Below are positions 41,810-54,300 of a stretch of DNA of 64,000 bases, piece after piece. Below the pieces are notes generated by a model, which ran no database searches, was not told the DNA's origin, and was given only the letters and a program-made list of their open reading frames with translations. The translations under genes and the position numbers were made by a program. The stretch's first letter is position 1; each line of letters opens with the position of its first letter. The DNA is from Actinomadura violacea (lineage in GTDB: Bacteria > Actinomycetota > Actinomycetes > Streptosporangiales > Streptosporangiaceae), in NCBI RefSeq assembly GCF_017573465.1, contig NZ_JAGEPF010000003.1, positions 62,001 through 126,000 on the forward strand, in the 5' to 3' direction.

Positions 41810-44800
41810 CTAAACCCCCAGCTCCCGGTCGATGAGGCTGAACATCTCGTCATCGGTCGCGACCTCCAGCTCGCGGAAGGCCGCCGCGTTGTCGCCGGTC
41901 CCGGTACGGAAGTCCTGCACGATGCCTTCCAGCCGTGAAATGATCTTGGATCGTCCGTCGCCGTCCCCCGGCATCGCGGACAGGACGGACTCGAGCCGTT
42001 CCAGCTCGTCCAGGACCGGCTGCTCGTCCGGCACGCGGTCGATGGTCCGGGAGCGGACGTAGTCGGCGAGCGCCGCCGGGGTCGGGTAGTCGAAGACGAG
42101 GCCGGCGGGCAGCCGCAGGCCGATCGCGTAGCCGAGCTGGTTGCGCAGCTCCAGCGCCATCAACGAGGTGAAGCCCAGCTCGCGGAAGGTCCGCGCCTCC
42201 GAGATCGCCTCGGGTCCCTCCATGCCGAGGACGAGGGCGGCCTGGGTGTTCACCAGCGTCCGCACCGCCTGGTCGCGATCGGAGGCCGGCAGCGCGGCCA
42301 GCTGAGCGACGAACCCGCCGCCGGACGCCGCGTCCGCCTGGGCCGCTCGACGGCGGGCGCCGTGCCGGGTCAGGCCGGACAGCAGCGGCGGCACGCCCCC
42401 GCCGTACCCGCGCATGGCGGCGAGGTCCAGGCGGACCGGCACCTGGAGCGGCTGCGGCGCGGAGGTGGCGGCGTCCAGCAGGGCCAGTCCCTCGGGGTCG
42501 GTCAGCGGGCGCAGTCCCTGGCGGCCGATGCGCTCCCAGTCGGCCTGGGTGAGCTGCCCGGCCATGCCGGCGGCCGACTCCCACGGCCCCCAGGCCAGCG
42601 ACACCGCGGCCAGGCCCTGTGCGCGGCGGCGTGCGGCCAAGGCGTCCAGGAAGCTGTTGGCCGCCGCGTAGTTGCCCTGGCCCGGGCCGCCCCAGAGTCC
42701 CGCCACCGAGGAGAACAGCACGAACATCCGCAGATCCTTGGTCACCTGATGGAGGTTCCAGGCGCCCTCGACCTTGGGTCGCATCACCGCCCGCATCCGC
42801 TCCGGCGTGAGGGACCCGACGGTCGCGTCGTCCAGGACGCCCGCCGTGTGCACCACCCCGGACAGCGGCCCGGCGCCGCCGACCACGGCGGTCACGGCCG
42901 CGCGGTCGGCGACGTCGCAGGCCGCCACCACCGTCTCGACGCCCCGTCCGGCCAGCTCGGCGGCCAGCGCGCCCATCCCGTCGGCGGCCGTCCCGCTCCG
43001 CGAGAGCAGGATCAGGCGGTCCGCCCGGCCGCTGCGGGCGAGCCAGCGGGCCACCTGCCGGCCCAGGGCCCCGGACGCGCCGGACACCAACACCGTCCCG
43101 CTCCCGTCCGCTTCCGGCGGGGCCGTGAGCACGACCTTGCCGATGTGGCGGGCCTGGCTCAGGTGCCGGAACGCCTCCACCGCCTCCCGGATGTCCCAGC
43201 ACGTCACCGGCAACGGCCGCAGGGCTCCATCGACGAACAGCCGCGACAGCTCCGCGAACATCTCCGCCAACCGGTCCGGGCCGGTCTCCATCAGGTCGAT
43301 GGCCTGGTACGACAGGCCCTCGTGATGAGCGGTGTCCCGGACGTCGGTCTTGCCGAGTTCGATGAAGCGGCCGCTCTCGGCGGTGAGGCGCAGCGAGGCG
43401 TCCACGAACTCTCCGGCCAGCGAGTTCAGCAGGACGTCCATGCCCTGGCCGCCGGTCGCCGTCTGGAACGCCTTCTCGAACTCCAGCGTCCGTGATGAGG
43501 CGAGATGGGCGTCGTCCAAGCCGAGTGTGTGGAGGGCGCTCCACTTGCCGGGGCTGGCCGTGCCGAAGACCTCTGCGCCCAGATGCCGGGCCAGTTCGAC
43601 GGCGGCCATCCCTACGCCACCTGCCGCTGCGTGAATCAGGACCTTCTCGCCCTTGCTCAGTCGGGCTTGGTCCACCAGCGCGTGGTAAGCGGTCAAGTAG
43701 GCGACGGGTGCGGCGGCGGCCTCGGCTTGCGTCCAGCCGTGTGGAACGGGCGCCACCAAACGGGCGTCCACCGTCGCGACCGGCCCGAACGCGCCGCCGG
43801 CGAACAGGCCCATGACCTGGTCGCCGGGTACGAGGTCGGACACGTCGGGCCCGACCTCCAGCACCACACCCGCGCCCTCAAGCCCGAGCGGGCCCGCGTC
43901 ACCGGGATACATGTCCAGGACATCCAGGACATCCCGGAAGTTCACGCCCGCCGCGCGGATCCCGACCCGCACCTCGCCGCGCTCCAACGGCCTGGTTCCG
44001 TCCTCGGCCGGGACGAGCGCCAGATTGTCGACCGACCCACGCTCGGTGCATTCCAGCCGCCAGCCGTCTCCGGCCGGAACCGGCAGGACTTGGGCGGTGG
44101 CCGCCCGGGCCAGCCGGGGCACCCACACCTGACCGCCTCGGACTGCGAACTCCGGCTCGTCCAGTGCGGTTCCGTCCCGGAGCGGGGCGTCCGCCGAGGC
44201 CAGGTCGTCTACGTCGGCCAGCACGAACCGGCCGGGGTTCTCCGAGCTCGCCGACCGCACCAGACCCCAGATCGGCGCGCTCGCCACCTCGACCGGCGTC
44301 CCCGGCCCGGCCGCGACCGCCCGTTCCGTCACCACCACCAGCCGCGAATCCGCCAACGCGTCCTCGGCCAACCACGCCTGCACCAGTTCGAGAGCGGCGA
44401 CGGCGCCGTCCGCAGCAGATTCCGTGGCAGGGAGGTGTACCGCGACCACGCCCGGCACGTCCTGGCCCGCTGCCATCGCGGTCGCCAGTTCGGCGATGTC
44501 CGCGTACGGGGCCGCCCCTGGCAGATCCAGGCCACCGTTGCCCAGCACCGCCCACCGGACCGCCTCCGTCGCGGGCGCGGGGGGAGGCACGGGCACCCAC
44601 TCGACCCGGTACAGCGCCTCCTTGACCACTCGCTCCTCGCCGTTGGGCGCATCCTCGGCGCGCAGGGGCGTCAGCGACAGCGAGCCGACCGACAACACCG
44701 GGTCGCCGGCCGCGTCCGCCAGCGTCATCGACACGCCATCCCCGTCCGCCGACGCCATGATCCGGACCCGGGCCGCCGCCGCACCCGACGCGTGCACCAC

Positions 44801-47800
44801 GACGTCGTTCCAAACGGACGGCAGCAGCAGGCCCTCCTGGGCATCCAGGTCGATCGCATGCAGCGCCGCGTCCAGCAGCGCCGGATGCACCGCGAAACCG
44901 GCCACGGACGTGCCCGCCGGCAGCGCGACCTCGGCGAACACCTCGTCGCCGCGCCGCCACGCCTTGCTCAGCCCGGCGAACACCGGCCCGAAGGTCAGTC
45001 CGCCTTCGGCTAGTTCCTCGTAGAAGCCGTCCAAGTCCACGGGGGTCGCCCCCGCCGGCGGCCACTCCGCCAGATCGGAGTTCATCTCCGGCCTGAGTGC
45101 GGCCGTCTCCGCCATCGTCGCCAGGACACCTGCGGCGTGTCTCGTCCACGGACCGTCGTCGCCTTCGGCCCGTGCGAAGATCTCCAGCTCGCGGTGGCCC
45201 GACTCGTCGTCGGCCGACACCGTGACCTGGACCTGTATCGCGTCCGCAGCCGGCAGTGCCAGCGGAACGTCGGTCCGCAGCTCCACGATCCGGCCGCTGC
45301 CGACCTCGTCCCCAGCCCGCACCGCCATCTCGACCAGCGCCGGACCGGGCACCACCACCCGGCCGGCCACGGAACGATCGCCTAGCCACGGCTGCGCCGC
45401 CAGCGACAGCCGGCCGGTCAGCACCACCCCGCCCATACCCGGCAGATCAACCGCCGCCTTCAGCAGCGGATGGTCCGGCGAGCCCAGCCCCAGATCCTCT
45501 GCCCGGCCGACTGCTTCGGTGTTCAGCCAGTAGTGCTGGTGTTGGAACGCGTAGGTCGGCAGGTCGACCCGTTCAGCTCCTTGGCCGTCGTAGAACCTGG
45601 CCCAGTCGACGGTGCCGCCTCGCACGTGAACGCCGGATACGGCCGTCAGCAGCGTGCGGACCTCGTCCCGGCCCCGCCGCATCACCGGCAACCACGCCTC
45701 ATCCCGCTGGCTTTCAGGGATCTGCGGACCGAGCGCCGACAGGATTCCGTCCGGCCCCAACTCCGCAAAAACACCCACACCCGCACCGCGCATCGCATTC
45801 ACCGCGTCAGCGAACCGCACCGGCTCACGCACATGCCGCACCCAATACTCCGGCTCCAGCAACTCCGCGCCCGCCAACCGGCCCGACAACCCCGACACCA
45901 CCGCAACCCGCGGCGCATCGAACCGCACCGAACCCACCACGTCTGCGAATTCCGCCAACATCGGCTCCATCAACGGCGAATGAAACGCATGCGACACCCG
46001 CAACCGCCGCGTCCGCACCCCGGACTCCTTCAACCGCCCCGCAACCGCCAACACCTCCTCCTCCACACCGGAAACCACCACCGCACGCGGACCGTTCACC
46101 GCCGCCAAACCCACACCCGAACAACCCTCCAACGCCTCCACGACCCGCTGCTCAGAAGCCTCCACCGCGACCATCGCCCCACCACGCGGCAACGCCTGCA
46201 TCAACCGACCACGCGCAGCCACCACCCGACACGCATCCTCCAACGACCACACCCCAGCCACACAAGCCGCCACCACCTCACCAATCGAATGACCACCCAC
46301 CACATCCACACCAACACCCCACGACACCAACAATCGAAACAACCCCACCCCCACCGCAAACAAACCCGCCTGCGTAAACACCGTCTCATCCAACAAACCC
46401 TCGCCGCCGTTACCCAACACCACCGAAGCGACACTCACGCCGTCAGCTTCTTCACTCAAACCCAAAATGCGTCCCGACAAATGCCGATCCAAACCCGCAC
46501 ACGCCTCATCGAAAACATCCGCGAACACCGGGAACGCCTCATACAAACCACGAGCCATCCCCACCCGCTGCGCACCCTGACCCGTGAACATAAAACCCAC
46601 GCCACCCGCACCCACCGAACCCGACACGACGCCCCGGGACGTCTCTCCGGCGGCGAGGCGTTTCAGGCCGGCGAGCAGTTCGTCCCGGTCGGCGCCGACG
46701 ACGACGGCTCGCTGCTCCAGCGCCGTGCGGGTGGCCGCCAGAGACCAGCCGACGTCCACCACGTCCAGCCCGGGCCGGGCCTCGACGTGGTCGTGGAGCC
46801 GTTCCGCCTGTGCCGCCAGGCCGGCGTCGGATCGGCCGGACACCGCCCAGGCCACCATGGGCAGGTCACGCCGACCGGTCGGCGCCGCGGGACGCAGGTC
46901 GCCCTCGTACTCGGCCGGTGCCTGTTCGAGGATGACGTGGGCGTTGGTCCCGCCGAACCCGAACGAGGACACGCCGCCGCGCCGCGGGTGGTCGCCGTCC
47001 GGCCACGGCACCGGCGCGGTCACCACGCCAACGCCGCCGTCCGCCCAGTCCACGCGGGAGGAGGGCTCGTCGACGTGCAGCGATCCGGGGACGACACCGT
47101 GGCGCAGCGCCAGCACCGTTTTGATCACGCCCGCGACGCCCGCTGCCGCCTGCGTGTGCCCGATGTTCGACTTCACCGATCCCAGCAGCAGCGGACCGTC
47201 CGCTCCCCGTGCCCGCCCGTACGTCGCAAGCAGCGCGCCCGCCTCGATCGGGTCGCCCAGCCGGGTCCCGGTGCCGTGTCCTTCCACGACGTCCACGTCG
47301 GCGCCGGACAGTCCCGCGCCGGCCAGCGCCGCCTGGATCACCCGGGCCTGCGCCAGCCCGTTCGGTGCCGTGAGCCCGTTCGACGCGCCGTCCTGGTTCA
47401 CCGCGGATCCGGAGACCACCGCGAGCACCCGGTGTCCCAGTCGGCGGGCCTCCGACAGCCGCTCAACGACCAGCACGCCGACGCCTTCGCCCCATCCGGT
47501 CCCGTCCGCGGCTTCCGCGAACGCCTTGCACCGGCCGTCGCCCGCCAATCCGCCCTGGCGGGAGAACTCCACGAAGATCTGCGGCGACGACATCACCGTC
47601 GCTCCGCCCACCAGCGCGAGCGAGCACTCCCCCAGCCGCAGCGACTGGCATGCGAGGTGCAGCGCCACCAGCGACGACGAGCACGCGGTGTCCACCGTCA
47701 CGGCGGGCCCTTCCAGGCCGAGCGCGTACGCCACCCGGCCGGACGCAACGCCGCCGGCGACGCCTGTTGCGACGTATCCCTCGACTTCGCCCGGCGCCGA

Positions 47801-48295
47801 ACCCGTGAATCCGTAGTCGTGGTAAATGACTCCAGCGAAGACCCCTACGGGCGCGCCGCGCAGTTTCGTCGCATCGAAACCGCCGTCTTCGAGCGCTTCC
47901 CAGGACACTTCCAGCAGCAGCCGTTGCTGCGGGTCCATCGCGATCGCCTCGCGCGGGGCCACCCCGAAGAACGCCGCGTCGAACGATCCCGCGCCGTCCA
48001 GGAAGCCGCCCTCGCGCACATAGGAACGGCCGACGCGTCCGCGCACCGGGTCGTACACGCCGCTCCACCGGCCGCCGCGGTCCGTCGGGAAACCGACGAC
48101 GCCGTCACCGCCGTCGAGCAGGAAATCCCAGAAGCGTGACGGCGACGTCGCTCCGCCGGGGAAACGGCATCCCATGCCGACGATGGCGATCGGCTCCTGC
48201 CGTCCCTCCTCCATCCGGCGCAGGCGTTCCCGGGTCTGCGCCAGGTCGGTGGTGACCCGCTTCAGGTACTCGCGGAGCTTCTCTTCATTCGCCAT
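41810..48295 (-). CDS. Type I PKS-B: one module KS-AT-DH*-ER-KR-ACP
   Basis: 2161 residues. N-terminal docking coil ([23 protein letters not shown]), KS (~35-460; Cys205 in DTACSSS, HGTGTR, KSNIGH), AT (~560-860; GHSIGE with Ser670, HAFHS so malonyl-type), DH (~930-1200; [10 protein letters not shown] where catalytic His is Arg974, [11 protein letters not shown] kept), ER (~1370-1690; [18 protein letters not shown] near 1560), KR (~1730-1910; [15 protein letters not shown] so B-type, SS...Y...N kept), ACP (Ser2044 in [10 protein letters not shown]) and a C-terminal docking tail ([15 protein letters not shown]). If DH is dead, the module leaves a beta-hydroxyl and ER idles. It follows PKS-A after 41 bases. 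Confidence 0.95.
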   Translation of the reverse strand: MANEEKLREYLKRVTTDLAQTRERLRRMEEGRQEPIAIVGMGCRFPGGATSPSRFWDFLLDGGDGVVGFPTDRGGRWSGVYDPVRGRVGRSYVREGGFLDGAGSFDAAFFGVAPREAIAMDPQQRLLLEVSWEALEDGGFDATKLRGAPVGVFAGVIYHDYGFTGSAPGEVEGYVATGVAGGVASGRVAYALGLEGPAVTVDTACSSSLVALHLACQSLRLGECSLALVGGATVMSSPQIFVEFSRQGGLAGDGRCKAFAEAADGTGWGEGVGVLVVERLSEARRLGHRVLAVVSGSAVNQDGASNGLTAPNGLAQARVIQAALAGAGLSGADVDVVEGHGTGTRLGDPIEAGALLATYGRARGADGPLLLGSVKSNIGHTQAAAGVAGVIKTVLALRHGVVPGSLHVDEPSSRVDWADGGVGVVTAPVPWPDGDHPRRGGVSSFGFGGTNAHVILEQAPAEYEGDLRPAAPTGRRDLPMVAWAVSGRSDAGLAAQAERLHDHVEARPGLDVVDVGWSLAATRTALEQRAVVVGADRDELLAGLKRLAAGETSRGVVSGSVGAGGVGFMFTGQGAQRVGMARGLYEAFPVFADVFDEACAGLDRHLSGRILGLSEEADGVSVASVVLGNGGEGLLDETVFTQAGLFAVGVGLFRLLVSWGVGVDVVGGHSIGEVVAACVAGVWSLEDACRVVAARGRLMQALPRGGAMVAVEASEQRVVEALEGCSGVGLAAVNGPRAVVVSGVEEEVLAVAGRLKESGVRTRRLRVSHAFHSPLMEPMLAEFADVVGSVRFDAPRVAVVSGLSGRLAGAELLEPEYWVRHVREPVRFADAVNAMRGAGVGVFAELGPDGILSALGPQIPESQRDEAWLPVMRRGRDEVRTLLTAVSGVHVRGGTVDWARFYDGQGAERVDLPTYAFQHQHYWLNTEAVGRAEDLGLGSPDHPLLKAAVDLPGMGGVVLTGRLSLAAQPWLGDRSVAGRVVVPGPALVEMAVRAGDEVGSGRIVELRTDVPLALPAADAIQVQVTVSADDESGHRELEIFARAEGDDGPWTRHAAGVLATMAETAALRPEMNSDLAEWPPAGATPVDLDGFYEELAEGGLTFGPVFAGLSKAWRRGDEVFAEVALPAGTSVAGFAVHPALLDAALHAIDLDAQEGLLLPSVWNDVVVHASGAAAARVRIMASADGDGVSMTLADAAGDPVLSVGSLSLTPLRAEDAPNGEERVVKEALYRVEWVPVPPPAPATEAVRWAVLGNGGLDLPGAAPYADIAELATAMAAGQDVPGVVAVHLPATESAADGAVAALELVQAWLAEDALADSRLVVVTERAVAAGPGTPVEVASAPIWGLVRSASSENPGRFVLADVDDLASADAPLRDGTALDEPEFAVRGGQVWVPRLARAATAQVLPVPAGDGWRLECTERGSVDNLALVPAEDGTRPLERGEVRVGIRAAGVNFRDVLDVLDMYPGDAGPLGLEGAGVVLEVGPDVSDLVPGDQVMGLFAGGAFGPVATVDARLVAPVPHGWTQAEAAAAPVAYLTAYHALVDQARLSKGEKVLIHAAAGGVGMAAVELARHLGAEVFGTASPGKWSALHTLGLDDAHLASSRTLEFEKAFQTATGGQGMDVLLNSLAGEFVDASLRLTAESGRFIELGKTDVRDTAHHEGLSYQAIDLMETGPDRLAEMFAELSRLFVDGALRPLPVTCWDIREAVEAFRHLSQARHIGKVVLTAPPEADGSGTVLVSGASGALGRQVARWLARSGRADRLILLSRSGTAADGMGALAAELAGRGVETVVAACDVADRAAVTAVVGGAGPLSGVVHTAGVLDDATVGSLTPERMRAVMRPKVEGAWNLHQVTKDLRMFVLFSSVAGLWGGPGQGNYAAANSFLDALAARRRAQGLAAVSLAWGPWESAAGMAGQLTQADWERIGRQGLRPLTDPEGLALLDAATSAPQPLQVPVRLDLAAMRGYGGGVPPLLSGLTRHGARRRAAQADAASGGGFVAQLAALPASDRDQAVRTLVNTQAALVLGMEGPEAISEARTFRELGFTSLMALELRNQLGYAIGLRLPAGLVFDYPTPAALADYVRSRTIDRVPDEQPVLDELERLESVLSAMPGDGDGRSKIISRLEGIVQDFRTGTGDNAAAFRELEVATDDEMFSLIDRELGV
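45523..46633. repeat. AT-domain direct repeat, copy in PKS-B
   Basis: About 1,111 bases aligned without gaps to 52110-53220, with roughly 30 mismatches by my count (~97% identity). It spans the AT domain and post-AT linker. On the coding strand much of it uses T or G at third positions (e.g. runs of GTG, GGT, TTG), unlike the C-rich third positions of KS and ER around it. Confidence 0.9.
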
Positions 48296-48336
48296 CGATG
48301 ACGCCTTCCAGGAAGGGACGCATAAGGACGCGCGCT

Positions 48337-51300
48337 TCAGATGCCGAGGTTGTCGATGAACTCGAAGACGTCGTCGTCGCTGGCCGCCTGGATCTTCTCG
48401 GCGACCGATGCGTCGGCGCCCTCCGCGGACGGGCCCAGCAGGGCGAGGATCCCTCTCAGCCGCGTCGCGAACCTCGCCCGGGCCGCCTCGTCCTCGACGA
48501 TCTTCTGCACCGAGGACTCGACCGTGTCGAGCCCGGAGAAGGCCTGCTCGACCGACGCCTCCCCGTTGGGGGCGCCGCCGAGCTCCCGGCCGAGGTAGGC
48601 GCCGAGGGCGTCGGAGGTCGGGTGGTCGAAGATGACGGTGGCGGGGAGCCGCAGGCCGGTGACGGAGTTCAGCCGGTTGCGCAGCTCCAGGGACGTCAGC
48701 GAGTCGAAGCCCAGTTCCTTGAAGGTCCGGCCCGGGTCGATCGTCTCGGTGCCGGACATGCCGAGCACCATCGCCACTTGGGCGTGGACGAGGTCCAGCA
48801 GGGCGGCGCCGCGCTCCACGTCCGCCATGGCAGCGAGTTGAGCCGAGAGGGCGCCGCCGCCATCGCCGGTGCTGCGGCCGACGCTGCGCCGGGCCGTCCG
48901 GCGGACCAGGCCCGACAGCAGGGGCGGCAGCGCGTCGCCGAGGCCGCGCAGGACGGCCAGGTCGAGATGGTCGGGGACCAGCACGGCTTCGCCCGTGGCC
49001 GCGGACGCGTCCAGCAGGGCGAGGCCCTCGGCGTCGGTCAGGGCACGGGAGCCGGAGCGGCTCATCCGCCGCCGGTCGACCGCGCCGAGCTTGCCCGCCA
49101 TGCCGCCGGCCTGCTCCCAGCCCCCCCACGCCAGCGACACACCGGGCAGGCCGAGCCCGCTCCGGTGCGCGGCGAGCGCGTCGAGGAACGCGTTCGCCGC
49201 GGCGTAGTTGCCCTGCCCGGGCGATCCGACGGTCCCGGCGACCGAGGAGAACAGCACGAACATCGACAGGTCGAGGCCGGCGGTCAGCTCGTGCAGATGC
49301 CAGGCGCCGTCGACCTTCGGGCGCAGCACCGCCTCGACCCGTTCCGGGGTCAGCGAGCCGAGCACGCCGTCGTCCAGCAGCCCGGCCGCGTGGATCACCC
49401 CGGTCAGCGGCGCGTCCGAGGGGATCTCCGCGAGCACGGCGGCGAGTGCGTCCCGGTCCGCGGTGTCGCACGCGGCGACCTGGACCTCGGCGCCGAGCCC
49501 GCGCAGTTCGGCGGTCAGCTCGGCCATTCCGGGGGCGTCCGGGCCGCGGCGGGACAGGAGCGTCAGGTGCCGGACGCCCCGGACGGCGACCAGGTGCCGG
49601 GCGACCAGGCCGCCGAGTGCTCCGGACGCGCCCGTGATCAGGACCGTGCCGCCGGGGTCGGGCGGCGCGGGGACGGTCAGCACGACCTTGCCGATGTTGC
49701 GGGCCTGGCTCAGGTACCGGAACGCCTCGGGCGCGCGCGTCACGCTCCACTGCGCGACGGGCAGGGGCCGCAGCACTCCGCTCGCGAACAGCTCGCCGAG
49801 CGCCGCGAACATCTCCGCCATCTTGTCCGGGCCGGTGTCCAGCAGATCGAACGCCTGGTAGGAGACGCCGTCGTGCTCGGCCGCCACCCGGGCGGGGTCT
49901 CGGACGTCGGTCTTGCCCATCTCGACGAACCGGCCGCCCTGGGCGGTCAGCCGCAGCGAGGCGTCCACGAACTCGCCGGCCAGCGAGTCCAGGACGACGT
50001 CCATGCCCCGGCCACCGGTCGCCGTCTGGAACGCCTTCTCGAACTCCAGCGTCCGCGACGAGGCCAGATGGTGGTCGTCAAGGCCGAGGGAGTTGAGGGC
50101 GCTCCACTTGGCGGGGCCGGCCGTGCCGAAGACTTCCGCGCCCAGATGCCGGGCCAGCTGGACGGCGGCCATACCGACCCCGCCGGCCGCCGCGTGAATC
50201 AGGACCTTCTCGCCCTCGCTCAGCCCGGCCAGCTCGACCAGCGCGAAGTACGCCGTCAGATACACCACGGGCGCGGCGGCGGCCTCGGCCGGCGACCACC
50301 CGTGCGGGACGGGCGCCAGCAGCCGGGCGTCGGTCACCGCCACCGGCGCGAACGCCCCGCTGAACAGGCCCATCACCCTGTCGCCGGGCGCGAGGCCGGT
50401 CACGTCGGGTCCGACCTCCAGCACCACGCCGGCGCCCTCAAGCCCGAGCAGGCCCGCGTCACCGGGATACATGCCCAGGACGTTGAGGACGTCCCGGAAG
50501 TTCACGCCGGCCGCCCGCAGGCCGACCCGCACCTGGCCCGGCTCCAGCGGGCGCGTGCCGTCGTCGGTCGTGGCGAGCGTCAGGTTGTCCAGCGTGCCGC
50601 GCTCGGTGAACTCCAACCGCCAGCCGTCCCCCGCCGGGACCGGCAGGACGGCGGCGGTGCTCGCCCGGGCCAGCCGGGGCACCCGAACCTCACCGCCACG
50701 GACCGCGAACTCCGGTTCGCCCAGCGCGGCACCGGCCACCAGCAACTCACCGGCCGCGACCAGGTCGTCTACGTCGGCCAGGACGAACCGGCCGGGATTC
50801 TCCGAACTCGCCGACCGCACGAGACCCCAAATCGGTGCGCCCGCCACCTCGACCGGCGTCCCCGGCCCGGCCGCGACCGCTCGCTCGGTCACCACCATCA
50901 GCCGCGCATCCGCCAACGCGTCCTCGGCCAACCATCGCTGGAGCACATCCAAAGTCCGTACGGTCACCTCGCGGGCCGTGGCGGCGGTGCCGCCGTGGTC
51001 GGCGGACGTTGGCAGGCAGCAGACGGCGTCGGGCACGTCCTGTCCGGCGGCGACGGCATCGGCCAGTTCGGCGACGTCCTCATATCGGACGGCGCCCGGC
51101 AGGTCGAGGCCGCACTCCCCCAGGACCGCCCAGCGTGCGGCGGATGCGGCGGGGTCGCCGGGGCGGGCGGGTACCCACTCCACCCGGAACAGCGCCTCCT
51201 TGACCGCCCTCGCGCCCTCGCCCAGTCCGCCGCCGGGCAACGCGCGCAAGACCAGCGAGCCGACCGACGCCACCGGTCCCCCGGCCGCGTCGGCCAGCGT

Positions 51301-54300
51301 CACCGACACGCCGTCCCCGCCCGCGTTCGGCGCGACCCGGACACGCGCCGCGGCGGCGCCGGCCGCGTGCACGACCACCTCACCCCACGCGAACGGCAGC
51401 ATCGGGCCGCCCTCGTCCCCGGTCAGGCCGGGACCGAGCCCGATCGCGTGCAAGGCCGCGTCGAGCAGCGCCGGATGCACCCCGAACCCGGTGACCTGCG
51501 TCTCCTCAGGCAACGCCACCTCGGCGAACACCTCGTCGCCGCGCCGCCACGCCTTGCTCAGCCCGGCGAAAACCGGCCCGTACGCGAGCCCGCCCTCGGC
51601 CAGCCCCTGGTAGAAGCCGTCCAGCTCCACGGGCGTCGCGCCTGTGGGCGGCCACTGCTCCAGGCCGGTGCCGGTGTCCGCGCGTTCGTCCTGTGCTCCG
51701 AGAACCCCCGTGGCGTGCCGCGTCCACGGCTCGTCGTCGCCGCCGTCCTCGGCCTGGGAGTACACCGCGACGCCACGGCGGCCCTCCTCGTCGGGGGCCT
51801 CGACCGCGACCTGGATCCGGACGCCTCCCTCTCCGGGCAGGACGAGGGGCGCCTCGATCAGCAGCTCTTCGAGCCGTCCGCAGCCGGCCTCGTCCCCTGC
51901 CCGCACCGCCATCTCGACCAAGGCGGCGCCCGGCACCACCACCTCGTCCGCCACCACGTGCTCGCCCAGCCAGGGCTGCGCCGACAGCGACAGCCGGCCG
52001 GTCAGTGCCATGCCACCGGTGCCCGGTAGGCCCACCGCCGCGCCGAGCAAGGGATGGCCGGCGGCCGACTGCCCGAGCCCCGCTGCGTCCACCGCGCCGC
52101 CGTCCGCGCTCAGCCAGTAGCGCTGGTGTTGGAACGCGTAGGTCGGCAGGTCGACCCGTTCAGCTCCTTGGCCGTCGTAGAACCTGGCCCAGTCGACGGT
52201 GCCGCCTCGCACGTGAACGCCGGATACGGCCGTCAGCAGCGTGCGGACCTCGTCCCGGCCCCGCCGCATCACCGGCAACCACGCCTCATCCCCCTGGCTC
52301 TCGGGAATCTGCGGGCCAAGCGCCGACAGGATTCCGTCCGGCCCCAACTCCGCAAAAACACCCACACCCGCACCGCGCATCGCATTCACCGCGTCAGCGA
52401 ACCGCACCGGCTCACGCACATGCCGCACCCAATACTCCGGCTCCAACAACTCGCCACCCGCCAACCGGCCCGACAACCCCGACACCACCGCAACCCGCGG
52501 CACATTGAACCGCACCGAACCCACCACGTCTGCGAATTCCGCCAACATCGGCTCCATCAACGGCGAATGAAACGCATGCGACACCCGCAACCGCCGCGTC
52601 CGCACCCCGGACTCCTTCAACCGCCCCGCAACCGCCAACACCTCCTCCTCCACACCAGAGACCACCACCGCACGCGGACCGTTCACCGCCGCCAAACCCA
52701 CACCCGAACAACCCTCCAACGCCTCCACGACCCGCTGCTCAGAAGCCTCCACCGCGACCATCGCCCCACCACGCGGCAACGCCTGCATCAAACGACCACG
52801 CGCAGCCACCACCCGACACGCATCCTCCAACGACCACACCCCAGCCACACAAGCCGCCACGACCTCACCAATCGAATGACCACCCACCACATCCACGCCC
52901 ACACCCCACGACACCAACAAACCAAACAACCCCACCCCCACCGCAAACAAACCCGCCTGCGTAAACACCGTCTCATCCAACAAACCCTCGCCGCCGTTAC
53001 CCAACACCACCGAAGCGACACTCACGCCGTCAGCTTCTTCACTCAAACCCAAAATGCGTCCCGACAAATGCCGGTCCAAACCCGCACACGCCTCATCGAA
53101 CGCATCCGCGAACACCGGGAACGCCTCATACAAACCACGAGCCATTCCCACCCGCTGCGCACCCTGACCCGTGAACATAAAACCCACACCACCGGCGCCA
53201 ACCGAACCCGACACCACACCCGCTCGGCCCTTGCCGGAGGCAATCGCGCCCAGTCCCGCCAGCAACTCGTCCCGGTCCGCGCCGACCACGACGGCGCGTC
53301 GTGACAGGGCCGATCGGGTCGTGGCGAGGGACCAGCCGACGTCCACGGGATCGAGGTCGGGGCGGGCGGAGACGTGCTCGGCGAGCCGTTCGGCCTGCGC
53401 CGCGAGCCCTGCGGCGGATCGCGCCGAGACGGTCCATGCCGTCATCGGAGCGCGATGCGGGGCCGGTGCGTTCTCGGGCTGGGCGGCGTCGTCCGCATGG
53501 TCCGCGGCAGGGGCTTCCTCGAGGACGGCGTGCGCGTTGGTGCCGCTGATGCCGAAGGCGGAGACGCCGGCGCGGCGAGGGCGGCCGTCGGCGGCGGGCC
53601 AGGGGACGGCGGAGGTCAGCAGCCGTATCCGGCCGGACCAGTCGACGTGCGGGGACGGTTCGTCGGCATGCAGGGTGCGGGGCAGCCGCCGGTTCCGCAG
53701 GGCGAGCACCAGCTTGATGACTCCGGCGGCCCCGGCCGCCCATCCGGTGTGGCCGATGTTCGACTTGACCGAGCCGAGCCACAGCGGGCGTTCCTCGGGA
53801 CGGTCTTCCCCGTAGGTGGCGAGGAGGGCGTCCGCCTCGATGGGGTCGCCGAGCGGGGTGCCGGTGCCGTGCGCTTCGACGGCGTCCACCTCGGCGGCCG
53901 GGACGCGGGCGCCGGCGAGGGCGGCGCGGATGACGCGCTGCTGGGCGGGTCCGTGCGGGGCGGTGAGGCCGTTGCTGGCGCCGTCCTGGTTGACGGCGCT
54001 GCCGCGGACGACGGCGAGGATGTCGTGGCCGTTGGCCTGGGCGTCCGACAGCCGTTCGACGAGGAGCACGGCGGCGCCCTCGGCCATGCCGACGCCGTCG
54101 GCGGAGGCGGAGAAGGACTTGCAGCTGCCGTCGGGGGCCAGGCCGCGCTGCCGGCTGAACCACAGGAACCAGTCCGCGCTGCCGAACACGGTGACGCCGC
54201 CGGCGAGCGCGAGCGACGATTCACCGGACCGCAGCGACTGGCAGGCCATGTGCAGCGCGACCAGGGAGGAGGAGCAGGCGGTGTCCACGGTGAGGGCGGG

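Noticed and set aside
48298..52029. 1,243-codon open frame on the plus strand opposite PKS-A's second half
   Set aside because: Same antisense shadow effect; no recognisable motif.
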